A DNA stretch of 64,000 bases from Cyanoderma ruficeps (GCA_008694505.1 VZDJ01000219.1:2582526-2646525), one strand, 5' to 3'. Shown: positions 13,530 to 26,216, numbered from the stretch's first letter. The notes: a model not told the origin generated them from the letters alone. A program made the numbers and translations.

Positions 13530-13720
13530 GAACTGTGGCGATTTACCTACTAATTAGTTGCTCTTATTAAGAGGAGCGAGATAATTGATTTTAGGATGCA
13601 CTACCCCTTATTAAGACCTAATTTAACTGTATATCAAAGACTAATTAAATGGCATTACTCCATCTCACTGATGAGTTTTGATGCTTGGTGAATAGATTTG
13701 GGTGAAAAATGAACACTCAG
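13530..13720. promoter_or_regulatory. Candidate conserved non-coding element, TAAT-rich
   Basis: The stretch is dense in TAATTA/TAATTG-type homeodomain cores (CTAATTAGTT, ATAATTGATT, ACTAATTAAATGG). It also carries a decamer CTTATTAAGA twice: the first lies in a small inverted repeat CTCTT-ATT-AAGAG, the second follows about 45 bp later. It lacks simple repeats and ORFs. Such composition is typical of developmental enhancers in gene deserts, but the same text could be ordinary AT-rich DNA. Only cross-species alignment would decide. Confidence 0.3.
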
Positions 13721-16549
13721 TAATAGATTTCTAATTCACACAGATAACTGCAAACTAAGAAGCTGAGCAAAGGGAATTTTGGATTATCTAAAACTAACAC
13801 ATTTTTTGGTATTCCTTTACACTGATAGTCTGAAGTGAAAAAAATAAAACATTTAAACACCTGCTGAGAACTACAGGAAAGGGAAAGACAATGAAAAAGC
13901 TCTCTGTGTAAAGTGGTTATTTAAACATTTAGGTAATTTTCTTACGGTGAGGAATTAAATTTGTGAAAAGGCTATGTGCTTTCAGGTGTATTCATCTGTT
14001 TATCCTGAAGAGCTGTGCAGCTACGTAAAGAGATGATAAATAACACATAGTATTTATTTGTGCCATTTTTCAAAAGCATTTAAAGAAAACAGATTTAAGA
14101 AATATTTGAATTTCTGATTATTTCAATACCTTGCAGCATTCCAAGTTATTTAGTGCTAAAAAGGAATGAAGAGACAGAATTACATGCCTCCAATTCTTTG
14201 AAATAATCTGCAAGTTAAAATAAATATGAAATGAGAAAAGATTAAGTTGCTTTTGTGCAAAGGAATGGCAGGGACTGAGTTTACTAATAAATTCCTAGGG
14301 TTTTGATCCTTCAATATTCTTTTAAATGAAATCATCTGTCCTAAAATAATTCCTTTGGCAATCCAGTGTCTGGTTTAATAAAAAACAACATACAGTAAAT
14401 TTGAGTGTGTAAAGGAAATAAACACAAACCTTTAATCCCATCAATCTACCCTCTAAATAAAATGTTTTGTCCTCTAGACAGAATTGCTCTGACAACACAA
14501 ACTCATCGTTCTATTTAATCTGTTAGGTCATGGCCCCAGAGCTTATGATGAGCTGTCTCTCAAAGCCACTCTGTGCCACACTACAACTACTCTTGGATAA
14601 ATCACAGGATCCTCACCCGAAAAAACAATGACTTCTCTACAGCTCTGGGGTGTATTTCCCTGTTTCTGTTGGTTTCTTTCACTGGCGAGAACATAATTGC
14701 ATATGGGAACATCAGTCATGTGTCACTTTTCCACTCATTTTTGGCCAAGGTGTAAGCATACAGAAGCAACAGTCTATAGCTCTTAGACATTTAAAGAAAC
14801 TGTACTGACTGAAGGTTATTCATTTGAAACTAAAATTTGAAGGTAAAAAGTTATGCTGTATTAGCTGAAGGATATTTACACATTAATTATTCTTCTACTA
14901 ATTCAAATAGAAATAGTAATACTGTAAGGGAAAACAAATATTTATTTCATCATTTGCCCAAATCATGTTTAAAAATAGATATGTGAGCAAACTATTTATG
15001 TAAACATTCCCTAAAGAACCCTGGGTATGACCAGCCTTGCAGCCAAGCTATACATAGATTTTTGAGCAAGTAATTACAACAGAGTTTACTCTGCAGTTTG
15101 TAGAAAATTGTGAGAAGGATTTTATATATTAAGGCATTTATATCCAAATATGCAAATGCTGCTAAAGAAAACTTGCAGCTTTCTAAAAAAGAATTAAAAT
15201 GCAAATAACCTTAAATATTGCATTAAGAATATAATGCTTTTCCATCTTATTTAAAACATGTCCTTTCTAAGCACGTGAAAGTTGCTGGCTGGATTTAGAA
15301 ATACACAACCCGCTGCCCTTCTCTACATCTGCACACTGGATGCAAAAATACTCACACTGAAGTTGCTGTGCAACTAACCATCATTTTATTCCTGTTTTTG
15401 CCTAACTCTCAGTCTTACTATCACAGATATTTGCTAGATCAGCAGGTGAAGAACTTGGGGTCTAAATGCAGACGTACAGCTACTGATCCAACATAACTGC
15501 TAAAGCGATGTTGGTCTAAGATCTTTCCCAAAAAATCTATCCTGAACTTAAGATAGGATCATAAAATATCCCACAACCCTCTGGTACTTTTACACCACTC
15601 TCTATTTTCTTTATTTGCATTTTGCTCTTTCAAGATTTCTGCTGGCACTTTCTGATTAACACCTTGAGAGATTACAGTACCATCACAGTACTTTCATTTT
15701 CTACTTCAGGTCTCTTCTCTTTATACTTAAAACAGAGACTAACATTAAGTGAATGCAACCTTTGATCATAAAGTTCCCATTCTACTGACATGAAAAAGAT
15801 ACCTCACTATTGCATAAGAAAACTGCAGGAAGAAGAGTGAAGAGTTTGGAGACTCCTCTTTAATGTGAGAACATCATCTCTTAATGGAGTACTTGCTGTG
15901 ATAATCACTGCAGGCTTTCCTACAGGAGTCACAGGGATTCTATTCCTCAACAGCATTTTTAAGATGTCCATTGGCTTAATGGCAAAAAAAAAATAAAAAT
16001 CAGTGCTCAATATTCTGCTACAAGCACAGCCCCCTTTTCTGTCTTGCTAAAGACATTGGCATAAGGATGTATTTGGCATTAAAATACAGGATGTGATGCT
16101 GGAGAGAAGAACAACTATTTCAATTAATTTCCTTCCACTGATGAAAATGTTAAAATAGGGGAAGTTAAAATATCTAGTTGGATTTTTTGTTGTTTACTCA
16201 GTGAGCAAGAAGAACACCAGGCAGCTAAATAAAAACCCCCAAAACTACTACTGCCTTACCCTCTCCAATTAACATTTACAAAAAGGAAAATCTGACAGTA
16301 TTCAATAGCCAAATCTTAGCAATTATTAAAAAGCACAACTCAAATAATCAAGCAAGTCATCTATTACTAAAGAAAGAACCAACACTAGAACATGCTAAAT
16401 GGCCAGACAAGTTCTATATAAACAAGTATTGTGGAATGCCAGGAACAATGTATGGTAATGAGTTAGCTATAATTAGTACCCACAAGCCTTAAAATAACTC
16501 TATCCTCCCAAGTTTGCTGTATCCCGGATATGATAAAATCTTGTTCCCC

Positions 16550-16558
16550 NNNNNNNNN
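16550..16558. other. Assembly gap (9 N) inside a C-run
   Basis: Nine N flanked on both sides by CCCC. This is probably an unresolved poly-C tract. ORFs drawn through it are not meaningful. Confidence 0.95.
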
Positions 16559-16847
16559 CCCCAGCATAACTAAAATGGTAATTGAAAGTTGATTCAGGAT
16601 CAAAGGCAATCTAAAGTTTATAAATAGTTGTAGCTGGCTGTGAAGTATTCTCATCAAAATTTCTTGAAAGTGCTACAATGGTCATACTTGCAGGAACTAA
16701 AGTGAAATAAAATATTTTCTGAAAGACTTATAGACAAGAAAAGAGCTCTGAGGAGGAAAAAATGCCACAAATGCTTTATCATAGAACCTACACCACTAAG
16801 CATTGCTAGATGAAGGTCATTATAAAACAGTCTATTTGATGTATCTG

Positions 16848-16893
16848 AAAAAAACCAAAACCAAAAAACCAAACCCCATAAAAAACCAAAAAG
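16848..16893 (+). repeat. A/C-rich low-complexity tract
   Basis: A-runs separated by CC or CCCC over about 45 bp, of the form AAAACCAAAACCAAAAAACC. No retroposon body seen upstream. Confidence 0.75.
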
Positions 16894-17589
16894 AACAGCC
16901 CCAACACCACTAGTGAGTAAATATCAATTACCCCTGAGAAGCCCAAATTACTTGTGTAATTCTTTATTCTTTCCATCCAGTGTTTTCACAGGACACCAGC
17001 AATCACAGGAGCTTTGGGTTTTATTCATAATTGGCAAAATCCTAGTTTATAATCCCTCTAGGTACCAACTTCAATATTTGCAGTTGTATTTAAATTATTT
17101 TCTGCTATTTTACCATAGTTTCTGAAACAATGTACTTTAAGTTTCTAAAGCAGTTCCACAAATATGCACTTTTGGAAGTGTTCTCTTTTGCATTATATGA
17201 AGCAGCAAAGCAAGACAGAAGCAGTGGAAACTTTTAGAGACAAAAGAAACTGGCTACCCAATATCCCTTCCTCAACTGACCTCCAAGGTTGTTTGTGGAC
17301 CTAAACAACCCAAATAACTCTGGGATTGAAACTAAAGTGTCAGTTCCAGATGGAATTGATCACATTTAATGGTACTAAAGATGCAGAGAAAGAATGCCCA
17401 AGCAGAAGGAAGGTGTGAAGTAACAATTTTGCATAAACCATGAGTTCTCCTACTAACTGAATCTCAGCAAAAAATCCACAGAGAATGTGGCTTTGAATTT
17501 CTGAAATTTATGTTACATTTTCATTAAGTGTAATAACCATCTCATGAGAAAGTGAATTAATACACCCCATTGATACACTGTGTGTAAAA

Positions 17590-17870
17590 ATATCCCCTGT
17601 GAATTGCTACTGTGTATTCTAATCCAATTGTTTGGGGCACATCTGGATTGCATTCACTTCCTTTTAATACATTTATTATTAAAAAACTACTAGTAGAGCT
17701 CTTTATTCCAAATTTTTGTCCTCTTGAATAATCTAATTCATTCAGGGATCTGAAGGAATAAATATAATTAATACAATCGAATGGATGACGTATGATACAA
17801 ACATCAATTTCCTGAGTTATTTTTCTCCCTTTCTTATCAGTGCTGAATAATTAACACACGCACAAAACCC
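17590..17870. promoter_or_regulatory. Candidate conserved non-coding element
   Basis: AT-rich, non-repetitive stretch with several homeodomain-type cores (TCTAATCCAATTG, AATCTAATTCATT, ATATAATTAATACAATCG), a CRE-like GGATGACGTATG at about 17783, and GCTGAATAATTAAC. No ORF of interest. The regulatory role is inferred from motif density alone. Confidence 0.25.
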
Positions 17871-18559
17871 GACTTCAAGCTGAAAAGTGCACTTGAATAT
17901 CTGAGACCTGCTTAGAGGCTGATGACCTTTGATGTAAGAGAGTGAGAGATCAGATCCAACAACTTGCTTACAGGTTGTGGTGCGTTAGCATCACAAATGC
18001 CAGAGCCTTTGGGAGGAGAGGCTGGCACTCATAGGGATAAGCATCAGGGCAATAAACAATGACCAGATGGAACATGCCAGGTGACAGGGTTAGAAATTGC
18101 CATTGTCAATTTGTGTGACTCATGTTTCTCTAAGCTTCTGACTGTATCTTCCCCCTGACAAGTAGGTTAATTTTCTCCAATTTGATTACTACTTTCCCAG
18201 AATGACCAGTCTAAACTTTTCAGTCTTCTAACAGAACATTTTGCCTGGCTGTGCTATTGTGCTATAGATTTTTCACCTGGCAGTTCTGTGTAACCTGCAC
18301 ATACAAGCAACCCTATGATCATCTTTAACTATCTAAACAGTGAAATCATGGAAGTAGCATCCTTAGACTCTCCAACTAGTTAAAGTTAGAAAGTGATATG
18401 TCAAACTCAGCACCAGGCACATGGGGTGTAACCTCCCAAAGATGTGTGCAAAAATCACAGTGTTCTGGCTCTATTTGATAACAAAAGTCTTAAATATTCA
18501 TTCAATTCTCTCATATGCTTATACATATTTATCACCTGACTCCACTTACCCCCACTTCA

Positions 18560-18990
18560 TATTAAAATGGACCCAAAGTCCTTCCAGGCCTGCCCTTCCT
18601 TTGCTCAAACTGGGTCGGTGGGTCTGGAAATGGGTCAGTGGTCTTGAAGGATGAAGTCAGAAGAGTCTTCCTCGAAGTAAACTTTTCCTGTTTGTCTTTG
18701 TTGGCAGGCTCTCTTGTCCCTTGGGCATAGTCCAAGCTCTCCTACCTGGTTCTAAGTGGTTTTGGGGCCCAGCTAGAGCTACGGCTTCTTCATCTTCACA
18801 ATGGCTCATCTTTCTTGTCTCCTTCTACAAATCAACTAAGTCAAGCAAGGGATATATAGCCTTACTTTAACTAACTACATCTGGTAATAATTAACTATCC
18901 TACATTGTTTCTACTCTTCTAGCTAAAATCTTAATCAATATAAATTCCTTCTATATTCTAGCTAAAATCTTAACTTTTTAAGCCTTTAAT
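18560..18990 (-). mobile_element. Possible LTR/ERV relic, minus strand (doubtful)
   Basis: Read on the minus strand, this stretch resembles the promoter end and leader of an endogenous retrovirus. There is a TATA-like GGCTATATATCC at about 18847-18858. Purine-rich transcribed-looking sequence follows it, with GTTTACTTCGAGGAAGACTC further on. The upstream part carries an 18-bp direct repeat, TTCTAGCTAAAATCTTAA, at 18917 and 18956 (period 39), as U3 regions often do. I see no AATAAA, no clear TG...CA ends and no target-site duplication. It could equally be unique sequence. Confidence 0.3.
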
Positions 18991-20977
18991 TCACTTGAGT
19001 GTTGCCATGTTGATTCTCAAAATTCAGGAATAGGTCTTTCAGTAAATCTCTGACTTGCAAGTGGAAAGGGAAGCTGCAGACAGACACAACCCCTTGTGTA
19101 ACTAGTTTATATGTGCCATAATCTTCTGCTGACAAGATCTTTCTGCTGTGAGAAAGAACTGCATTGTAAAACTGGCCTCTAAAACATCTAGAGAAATAAA
19201 TAATTAAGTGCTAGGGTAGCCACACAAAGAGAGAAACCCCTCCTCAGTCATTCCTTACAACAGCAGAGTACAAACCAGTGAGGTAGGGCGAGCAATTGAC
19301 CAGTTTCCTGCACCTAGACCTAAGCAAGCCAGCAGCAGCCATCAATGCAAGCACTTGAAAAGACTCCTGATTACATCCTAGGTCTTGAATTTTCACCAGG
19401 GAGCCAAAGCACTGGGAATAACATATACATTTTATTTTCCCAAATCACAGGACTTGCTGACAAAAGAAGCCCAAGACGAGGCAAGCAGACTGCTGCAAGT
19501 GTCAGTGGGAATCTCAAACCCCCACGACTGCAGCCTGTAATACAACGGATATTGTTCATTCTGCAGGGCACAAAACTATCACCACAGCTCAGGAAGCAGA
19601 TCAAGAGATTATAAGGAACCTTAGAGTCATCACAATGTCCTCTCTTCTCAAAAGAGAGCCTCACTCACTGATATGGGCACATATATGGTTTGTTTCCACT
19701 GTAGCAGTGAAAGTTGCAGGTGTATAAATACAAGTGTGAACACATACACATGTATTTTTATACATACATACAGAAGTGGGTATTCAGTTGCATTCACATG
19801 TTTGCACACAGACACAATCTTAAAGATTTGAACATGTAAACCTTCCACTAAAAAATGGAACCAAATCATTCCAATGGAACCAATGTTGTTCCAAAAGGAA
19901 CCACAATGCTTGAAATCCTTTTGAAACCCACACAGAGTTTATATAAAAAATCACACTGCAACTAGACTGAGACATATTTCAGAAGTAAAGTGCACAAGCT
20001 CATGGCAATGAGCACCAAATGTATTTTTAAGAGAGAAATGGACTAAATACTTGAGCCCATGTGGCAAAAAATTAAGAGCAGTTAAAGGCAATAATCAAGT
20101 TGACTTTTCAGAAACAAAAAAATCAAGCAGGATATAGAGATAGGGTGACTGCCAAAGAGGAAAAGATAGCACAGAGATACGAAATTGCAAAATTTGCACG
20201 ATGGCATGGAAAGTGAAAGTGTGATTAAAAATTACCCCAAAATAATCAGACCAAGGGCAATTATGGATATTTAAGCAGCAAGACTGATGCTGATACTGAG
20301 AGGAATAACGCAGACTATAGAATTCACAAGCTCTTTGGATGAGCAAGAAACATTTTTCAAAAATTTAGCTTACAGTAGGCCCGCTGTCATTCACAACCAT
20401 TACCTTGAGGAGACTTTCAGCAGGGGATAAACTCAGAAAACACTTCACAGAGAGGTGTTTGGATTTCTGCATCAAGTCTGAAAAACAGAAAATCACTGGT
20501 TAAAGCCATCAGCTTATGACACAGAGGTAGTACTGGCAAAAGTGACAGAAAATATCCATGTAAGAAATCTGCCCACTGAACAGAGAATGTGTCAAGGAGA
20601 GAGGTGGATTAGTGGCTTTATCTCAGAAGTGACAGATTTCTGCATTTCAGAAGTGCCGTGCTGGAGTGGGTGATGGAAGGACTTACATGATCAAGGAGAA
20701 CCTGTGGCTCACCAATAGCCCAGGGTTTTGATTTGATCTAAACTCTTTTGTAAAATCCCAAGATTAACCCCATACAGTCATTTCCCCCCTTTGAATATCA
20801 GGGAGATGTATCTCAGGGAGATTGGACAACACTGGAAATATATTCCAATAATCTAACCTGAGGACAGGTTAGGAAAAAGTCTGGTTTCCACCTTCCTTCT
20901 ACACCTCCTCACCCACCCAAGGAATAAAATGCACTTTCGGGTGGCAATAAACTTTGTTGTATATGCAGCTAGAAGGC

Positions 20978-21075
20978 AGCATATTCTTTTCATTTATCAT
21001 TTAAAGACAGATCATCAGGAAGTCATTACGTTGTGAAGATTGGATCTCTGCACTGTTGTGGTGTAATTGAGCACT
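20978..21075 (+). repeat. Triplicated element, copy A
   Basis: A 38-bp core (20991-21028) begins CATTTATCATTTAAAG and ends AGGAAGTCATTA. It matches copy B (30922) at 36 of 38 and copy C (35791) at 35 of 38. The second block, TAATTGAGCACT, lies at 21064-21075 after a 35-bp spacer. Homology extends about 13 bp upstream of the core (GCATATTCTTTT here, CATATTCATTG in B, CATTTTCATTT in C). The private difference of this copy is C at core position 23 (GATCATC rather than GATAATC). The function is unknown; a regulatory element or an ancient exapted repeat are the two leading explanations. Confidence 0.85.
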
Positions 21076-22719
21076 TCTGTACACAAATATTGTAGATAAT
21101 AAAACATAAAAAGGTTTCCAGTATTGGACTTTTCCTTTTTCCTACACGACGGTGTTAGGTTTACACCAGCTAGCAAAAATAAAGAAAGGAAAGTTTTCTC
21201 AAAACTCAAACTTGGTGAATTGGAATCTATTCTCTTAACTATTGTTAATTTTGTAAAAATTAGATAACCTAGCTATGATTCTGGTGTTTTGTGGCTATAA
21301 TGTGAACTCCACCTCTCCCTGGCAGGAGAGGGGATGCTATCAGCAGATAAAGAGGCAGTAGGATAGGAGGAAAAGCAGGCAGCCTATTTTAGTGGACATG
21401 TCTCAATTCACAGGTCAGTAGTGCCTACACTGCTTTTAAGTCAGCACCAATGCCCTGATGATGCTTTTAAGCTGCTTTTTGCAACATCAGGATCACCATG
21501 GATGACAGACTTGCTGCAGGCTAAATTCAAGGAATATGCAGAGATCCTGTAACGGTTACAGATACTTCAATATATCATGTCTGTTTTGGCAGGGGATAAT
21601 ATTAGTGCCATTGAGATAAGGGTGCAGCAATGCTGTTTGGAAATATCTGTGCCCTGCCTGCTGGGCTGTGATAACCAGTGGTGTGTTTCACACTTTGGGT
21701 GGAAGCAGTGACAGTCCCTGTGCAGGCACTCGAGAGCAGCAGGGAGACACAGAGAACTTTGTGGTGTGCTGGGAGCAGGAGCAATTCTGCATAAGTGAAC
21801 TCGTATTGCACAACTTCTATCTCACTTCAGCATCTTATAAGCTCAACTCAACTGTTACAGGGTTCAGGTTCTGATCAGAAAATAGGATAAAGGCTTGAAG
21901 AGAAGGGGCAGAGAGCAAAAATTCAACCGAGAAGAATGAAGCCAAGTGAAGACCACACAGCTACATTTACTCTGTGACAGAGGAGGGCCAGACAGAATTG
22001 CTCCATAGAGCTGTGAATACCACATGCTCATTCTACCTACAGCAACAAAAGGACACACCATCACTTTGAAGGGTGTTGGTTTCTAATACATAGCAAAGAA
22101 TTCCTTTTGTTTCAGGACTTTTTGAAGAATATTCAGCAATTGATTAAGATTTTAAAAAAAAGCCAAGAAAAAGTAACTGCATTCAGATTTTATTTTGCAC
22201 ATAATTAAACAGCTTTACAAAATCCACTCATCTCTTTTTTTCCCCCTTTCTCCTTGCTACCTTTATTCAACCTATCCTTGTAAATTAAACACTACCTCCA
22301 AACTTTCCAAGCATTCTTCTCAGCCTTTTGAAAGGACAGCTGCTTATCCATGAGTGGCTTTGTCAATCTGAATGCATGGGCCAAATGCACAGGTAAGATC
22401 GTAACAGAGCTCTGAGCCATTAGGATTTGTTTCAGACATAGAAAGAAAACCTGTGAAATTTCCAAAATTCATTGAAGTTCTGGAAATCTTACTCCCCAGT
22501 AGTTTTGGGGTAAAGGGTTTCAGTTCTGGAACTTTGGAGTTATTTTTTAAGAAAGTTAAGTTATAAGAGGCTCTCATAGATTTGTAGTCATGGAGAGTTG
22601 TTCCTGTAACTTCGGTTCAGCAGAACGGCTTAAGAATTATTGGAAGAATATAGAAAGAACATTTCCTTCCCAATACTCTCTCTACAAACAATAGAAGTAA
22701 CTACCTGAAAGCAATTTTC

Positions 22720-22930
22720 TCTCCTACACTATGTCTTAATATTAACATAATCATAAACGCTTAAGACAGCATTCCCCTCACATCTCCATTATTAATCTCT
22801 TAAAGCTGAGTTATGAACAACATAAAACATTAATGCATCATGCCCTAATAATTGTTGTCTTATTAGAGCATTTGCCCCATATGGCTTGTTAGATGGTTTG
22901 TGTTCATAAGGAAGATAAGTTTCCATTTAC
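22720..22930. promoter_or_regulatory. Candidate conserved non-coding element
   Basis: Non-repetitive AT-rich stretch with CATTATTAATC, ACATTAATGCATCATG, CCTAATAATTG and CTTATTAGAGC motifs, all of homeodomain/POU type. No ORF. The regulatory role is inferred from motif density alone. Confidence 0.25.
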
Positions 22931-23094
22931 CAGCAGTTATTAAAAAAACCCGACATCCAGAACAAAAAACACACCGTCAATATTCCTTCCATCAACAGCA
23001 TTTTCATAAATTAATAAAAAATTAATGAAGCAGACAAAATGTAGTAATCTGGTTAAATATTAATTTAAGAGCACGTCTGCTGAACTTTGAGCAG

Positions 23095-23360
23095 TATTTA
23101 CTGACAGCACCTGAGCCCCCAGCCTGGGCTGCTCAGAGCTGCTGTCTTTGCTCCCACAGGAGCAGAGTGATCCCCTCACCCTGCTGTGGAGCAGCCCCAG
23201 CAGTGGGGAGCAGAGAGAGCTGGAGCCTGGCACCAGCAATCCCAATTTCTGCTCACCAGCCCCTGTGCCTTCCCTACACTTCAGGAGCTGCCCTGGCAAA
23301 CAGCCCCCCAAAGGCAAGGGCTGCACAGACATCAAAGAAATGCAGCTCCTCAGCCCCTGA
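23095..23360. other. GC-rich patch, no recognised product
   Basis: GC-rich sequence in an AT-rich setting. Three overlapping plus-strand ORFs and one minus-strand ORF cover it, which is what GC richness alone produces because stop codons are AT-rich. Translations are low-complexity (Pro, Ser, Ala). It could be a decayed exon, an eroded CpG island or a GC-rich repeat; nothing in it decides. Confidence 0.5.
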
Positions 23361-24163
23361 GATGGTTAAAAAGCACAACCCCCTAAAACGGGAGAGTTCT
23401 CAGCCTCACCTGAAACTGCTGTCAGTCCTCTGGACTTTTAAAACTCAAGCCCTCTATGGTGTAGGTTATTTCATTAAAGCAACAGTGTAAATTTGCATGT
23501 TTTTAGGTTCAATTGTATGATACTAAGTACTTTGATAAACAAGCCACTAAATTCATACTAGAGGAATGAGGCTTGTTTTCCAATTTCTGCTTCCTGCCTA
23601 AACACAATTTCTTGCTTTTTAATTTTGACATTTGCAATCAGCAGACAGTGATCCTACAGGAGAGATTGATCTTTCAACAAACTTGGACCAGTCAGAAAAC
23701 ATTGCAGAAGAGGAATTCAAAAAAGATAAAAGTCTGACTGACTATAGATAAATTTCCCATCAAAGCCGTTCCTTACAAGGCTTCATTAACAGAAACTGTA
23801 TAACCAATACCTGTAGGTGCATTTCTCAGGGGAATGGTGGGGCAGTTCAGCCAGAGAAGCTGACATAAGGGTCTGCGCATTCTAATTCCATCTCTGTCAC
23901 AACGTCTTGGTGCTCAGGAGCTACTCACCAAGTGTTTGCTTCAATTCCTCCATCTGTATAATGGCAATGATATCTAATTCAGAGGGATGCTGTGAGGATT
24001 AATTAGTTAATGTTGGTAAGTGCTTTGAAGATGAAAAGAGCTACAGAAGAGATAATCAGTTTTACAGTCTCTAAAAGCTTTTACCATGTCTGCAGAATTA
24101 TTTTGGAGTGCCACAGGAATATCATCAGGGAGAATCTGCCATGTATCACGTACGTCCAGAAAA

Positions 24164-24188
24164 GGGGAAGGGGGTGGGGGTTGGAGGG
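24164..24188 (+). other. G-quadruplex-forming motif
   Basis: Four G-tracts in 25 bases, arranged G4-AA-G5-T-G5-TTGGA-G3, with loops of 2, 1 and 5 bases. This satisfies the standard G3+N1-7 pattern. It lies 84 bp before a perfect inverted repeat. There is no gene nearby in the window whose transcription it could be assigned to. Confidence 0.8.
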
Positions 24189-24272
24189 AGCAGGTAAGAA
24201 AATATTTCAGTGTTAAATCACATATCCTGTTCTGAAATCTGCAGACAAACAGCACAAAGCTCAGACTTCCTT

Positions 24273-24300
24273 TGTACAATCTACCATTGTAGATTGTACA
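24273..24300. other. Perfect 12-bp inverted repeat with 4-base loop
   Basis: TGTACAATCTAC, loop CATT, then GTAGATTGTACA. All twelve pairs match, so the DNA can form a cruciform or an RNA hairpin. It is not followed by a T-run, so it is not a terminator-like element, and the stem is too short for a microRNA precursor. It may be chance, or the remnant of a palindromic insertion. Confidence 0.9.
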
Positions 24301-26216
24301 TTGCTACCATTTTCTTAAGAAAACAAACACCAAATGGCTTTGTTGACTTAACTCTTCCCTTCTTCCTAATTTGAAATTCAGAAACTACAGTGACTTTTAG
24401 GGTTCTTTTCTGTGTATTTGAATATCCTGGCTTTTTCTCAGTAAATATATTATAAAGGACTGCAAGATGACATCCCATTCTCTGGAAAAAAAAGTCTTTG
24501 AGGTAAACTCTATATATTCAGCTTTAGAAGATTTACTTTTGGTTGCCTAGAAAGTCTTCAATGTCTATAGCCCAGCTGCGTTTCCCACCTTAATTGCTTT
24601 TCATTCCCAATGAAATTCGTAATGAAATAGTCAGAGCCCTCAAACTTTGCTAAGTCAGACAGGATACAGAAGCATACGTGGTTGAAAATGTCAGAATTTT
24701 TAAAAAAGTCAATAATAACTCTATATTACTCAGATACCTTCATACCCCACATAAGAATAACTGTATCTTCTCTTTGATTTTTAAGTAGAGCATTTTTAAT
24801 GGATGATTTGAAGCACATTAAAAGAATGTCAACTGCTGATGCAACTGCTTCACAGCTCATGTGTCTTCCCCGACAAATTGTTTCCAAGTATAATTATTAT
24901 GTACAGCATTGTGATCAAAAATGTGTTCTTGAATACACATTTTTCAAATGACCATCAGAAAAAAGAAAAATAATTTGATTTGATCTGACAGATGCTGTCT
25001 ACATAGAGCACAGCCAGATGAGTACAGGTAAGTGATGTGTCAGTGTGCAAAGAGGGCAAGGTGTATATTTGTGTTTATTACAAGGTAAATGCAATGCTGA
25101 CTGGTACTGGCTTCAGTTAAAATTTCTACAATAATCAAATACAAAACTTCATTAAGCTGTACTTTCCTCTTTAAAAAACAATGCCTAGTGTCTGTCCTAC
25201 TTATTCATATAGTTGGGGTACCATTAACACATGATGAGACAATCCATGTTCAACATTGTTGTGCAATTAAATATATTTTGCTACTGCTTATAATCATTAT
25301 GTTTTGCTCACAGCCCTTCCCCTACCTTATGTCAAATGTCAATATTGATAGGGCTGAAGGAAAAAAAAGTAAATATTTCAGCTCACTCTTCCTTCTTAAG
25401 TCCTTTGAGCTTCACAAGGCAGTAATGATTATTTATAGCCCCTCTCTGCTCCCAAAGATGCCAGCCACTACTCTCCCACCACATTTAATTCTGCAAGGTC
25501 ACACTTCCATGTTGTAAAAGGAGGTATAATGGCTTGACTTGGATGTATCCTTTTATAAGGGAAAAGATGAAACAGTCTGGAAAAGATTCTGGGTGACTGG
25601 ACAATCCTTTGCTATTGCAATTACCCCCATTCTTACAGTCTTTGCCAACAGCCATCACTCTGCCTTGAAATAAGTCAGCTCTGCTGACCCCATGGAACTT
25701 TTCAAAGGTGAATCTCAATCCCTGCTAAGCTGGACAGATACACTTTGATCATGGCCAGATGGTACCTTCCAGTTTTGTTATTCACATTTTCCTTCAGGTT
25801 AAATAGTCTTTTTCCCTTCCCCAGTATTTATTCTTAATGCATTTATAACAAGTAGTTATAAATTCAGATCGTTTCTCCTTCGGGCCCAATGATTAAAGGC
25901 CTTTTACACTCATTTGCATGACAGGTTACCCATTATCCTAATTGTCATTGTACAGCATCTGACCCATCCTTTTCCCCCTTCCCATTTATTTAACATGAAA
26001 GAGCAGATTTTAAGCACCACTCCAGTGCAAGGTCATTTTAACATTTCTCTGTGCATAGGGAGTCTGCCAGCTGCACATGGTGGGCAGGTTGCTGTGGTGG
26101 GGAGCAGCCCCCAGAGCAGCCCCACTGCCCCAGGCTCTGTGTCCCCCAGTTCCCCCAGGCTCTGTGTCCAGCTGACACACTCTCACTGCAATCTCATGAT
26201 CCTCAAGTGCATATGA

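Larger units (their letters stand above)
11954..18420. other. Non-coding block, no gene recognised
   Basis: AT-rich unique sequence containing a poly-A run (12653-12666), a nine-N gap (16550-16558), an A/C-rich tract (16848-16893) and two homeodomain-motif-rich stretches (13530-13720 and 17590-17870) listed separately. ORFs are all 76 codons or shorter and unrecognised. Confidence 0.7.
18991..26216. other. Non-coding block, no gene recognised
   Basis: Unique sequence containing the first copy of a triplicated element, a G-quadruplex motif and a perfect inverted repeat, all listed separately. A GC-rich patch at about 23100-23360 yields overlapping ORFs on both strands that are proline/serine-rich and resemble no family I know. 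A second patch at about 26070-26180 contains CCCCAGGCTCTGTGTCC twice. Confidence 0.65.

Noticed and set aside
23060..23490. Four overlapping frames up to 107 codons
   Set aside because: Pro/Ser/Ala-rich translations of a GC-rich patch; three plus-strand readings are open at once.
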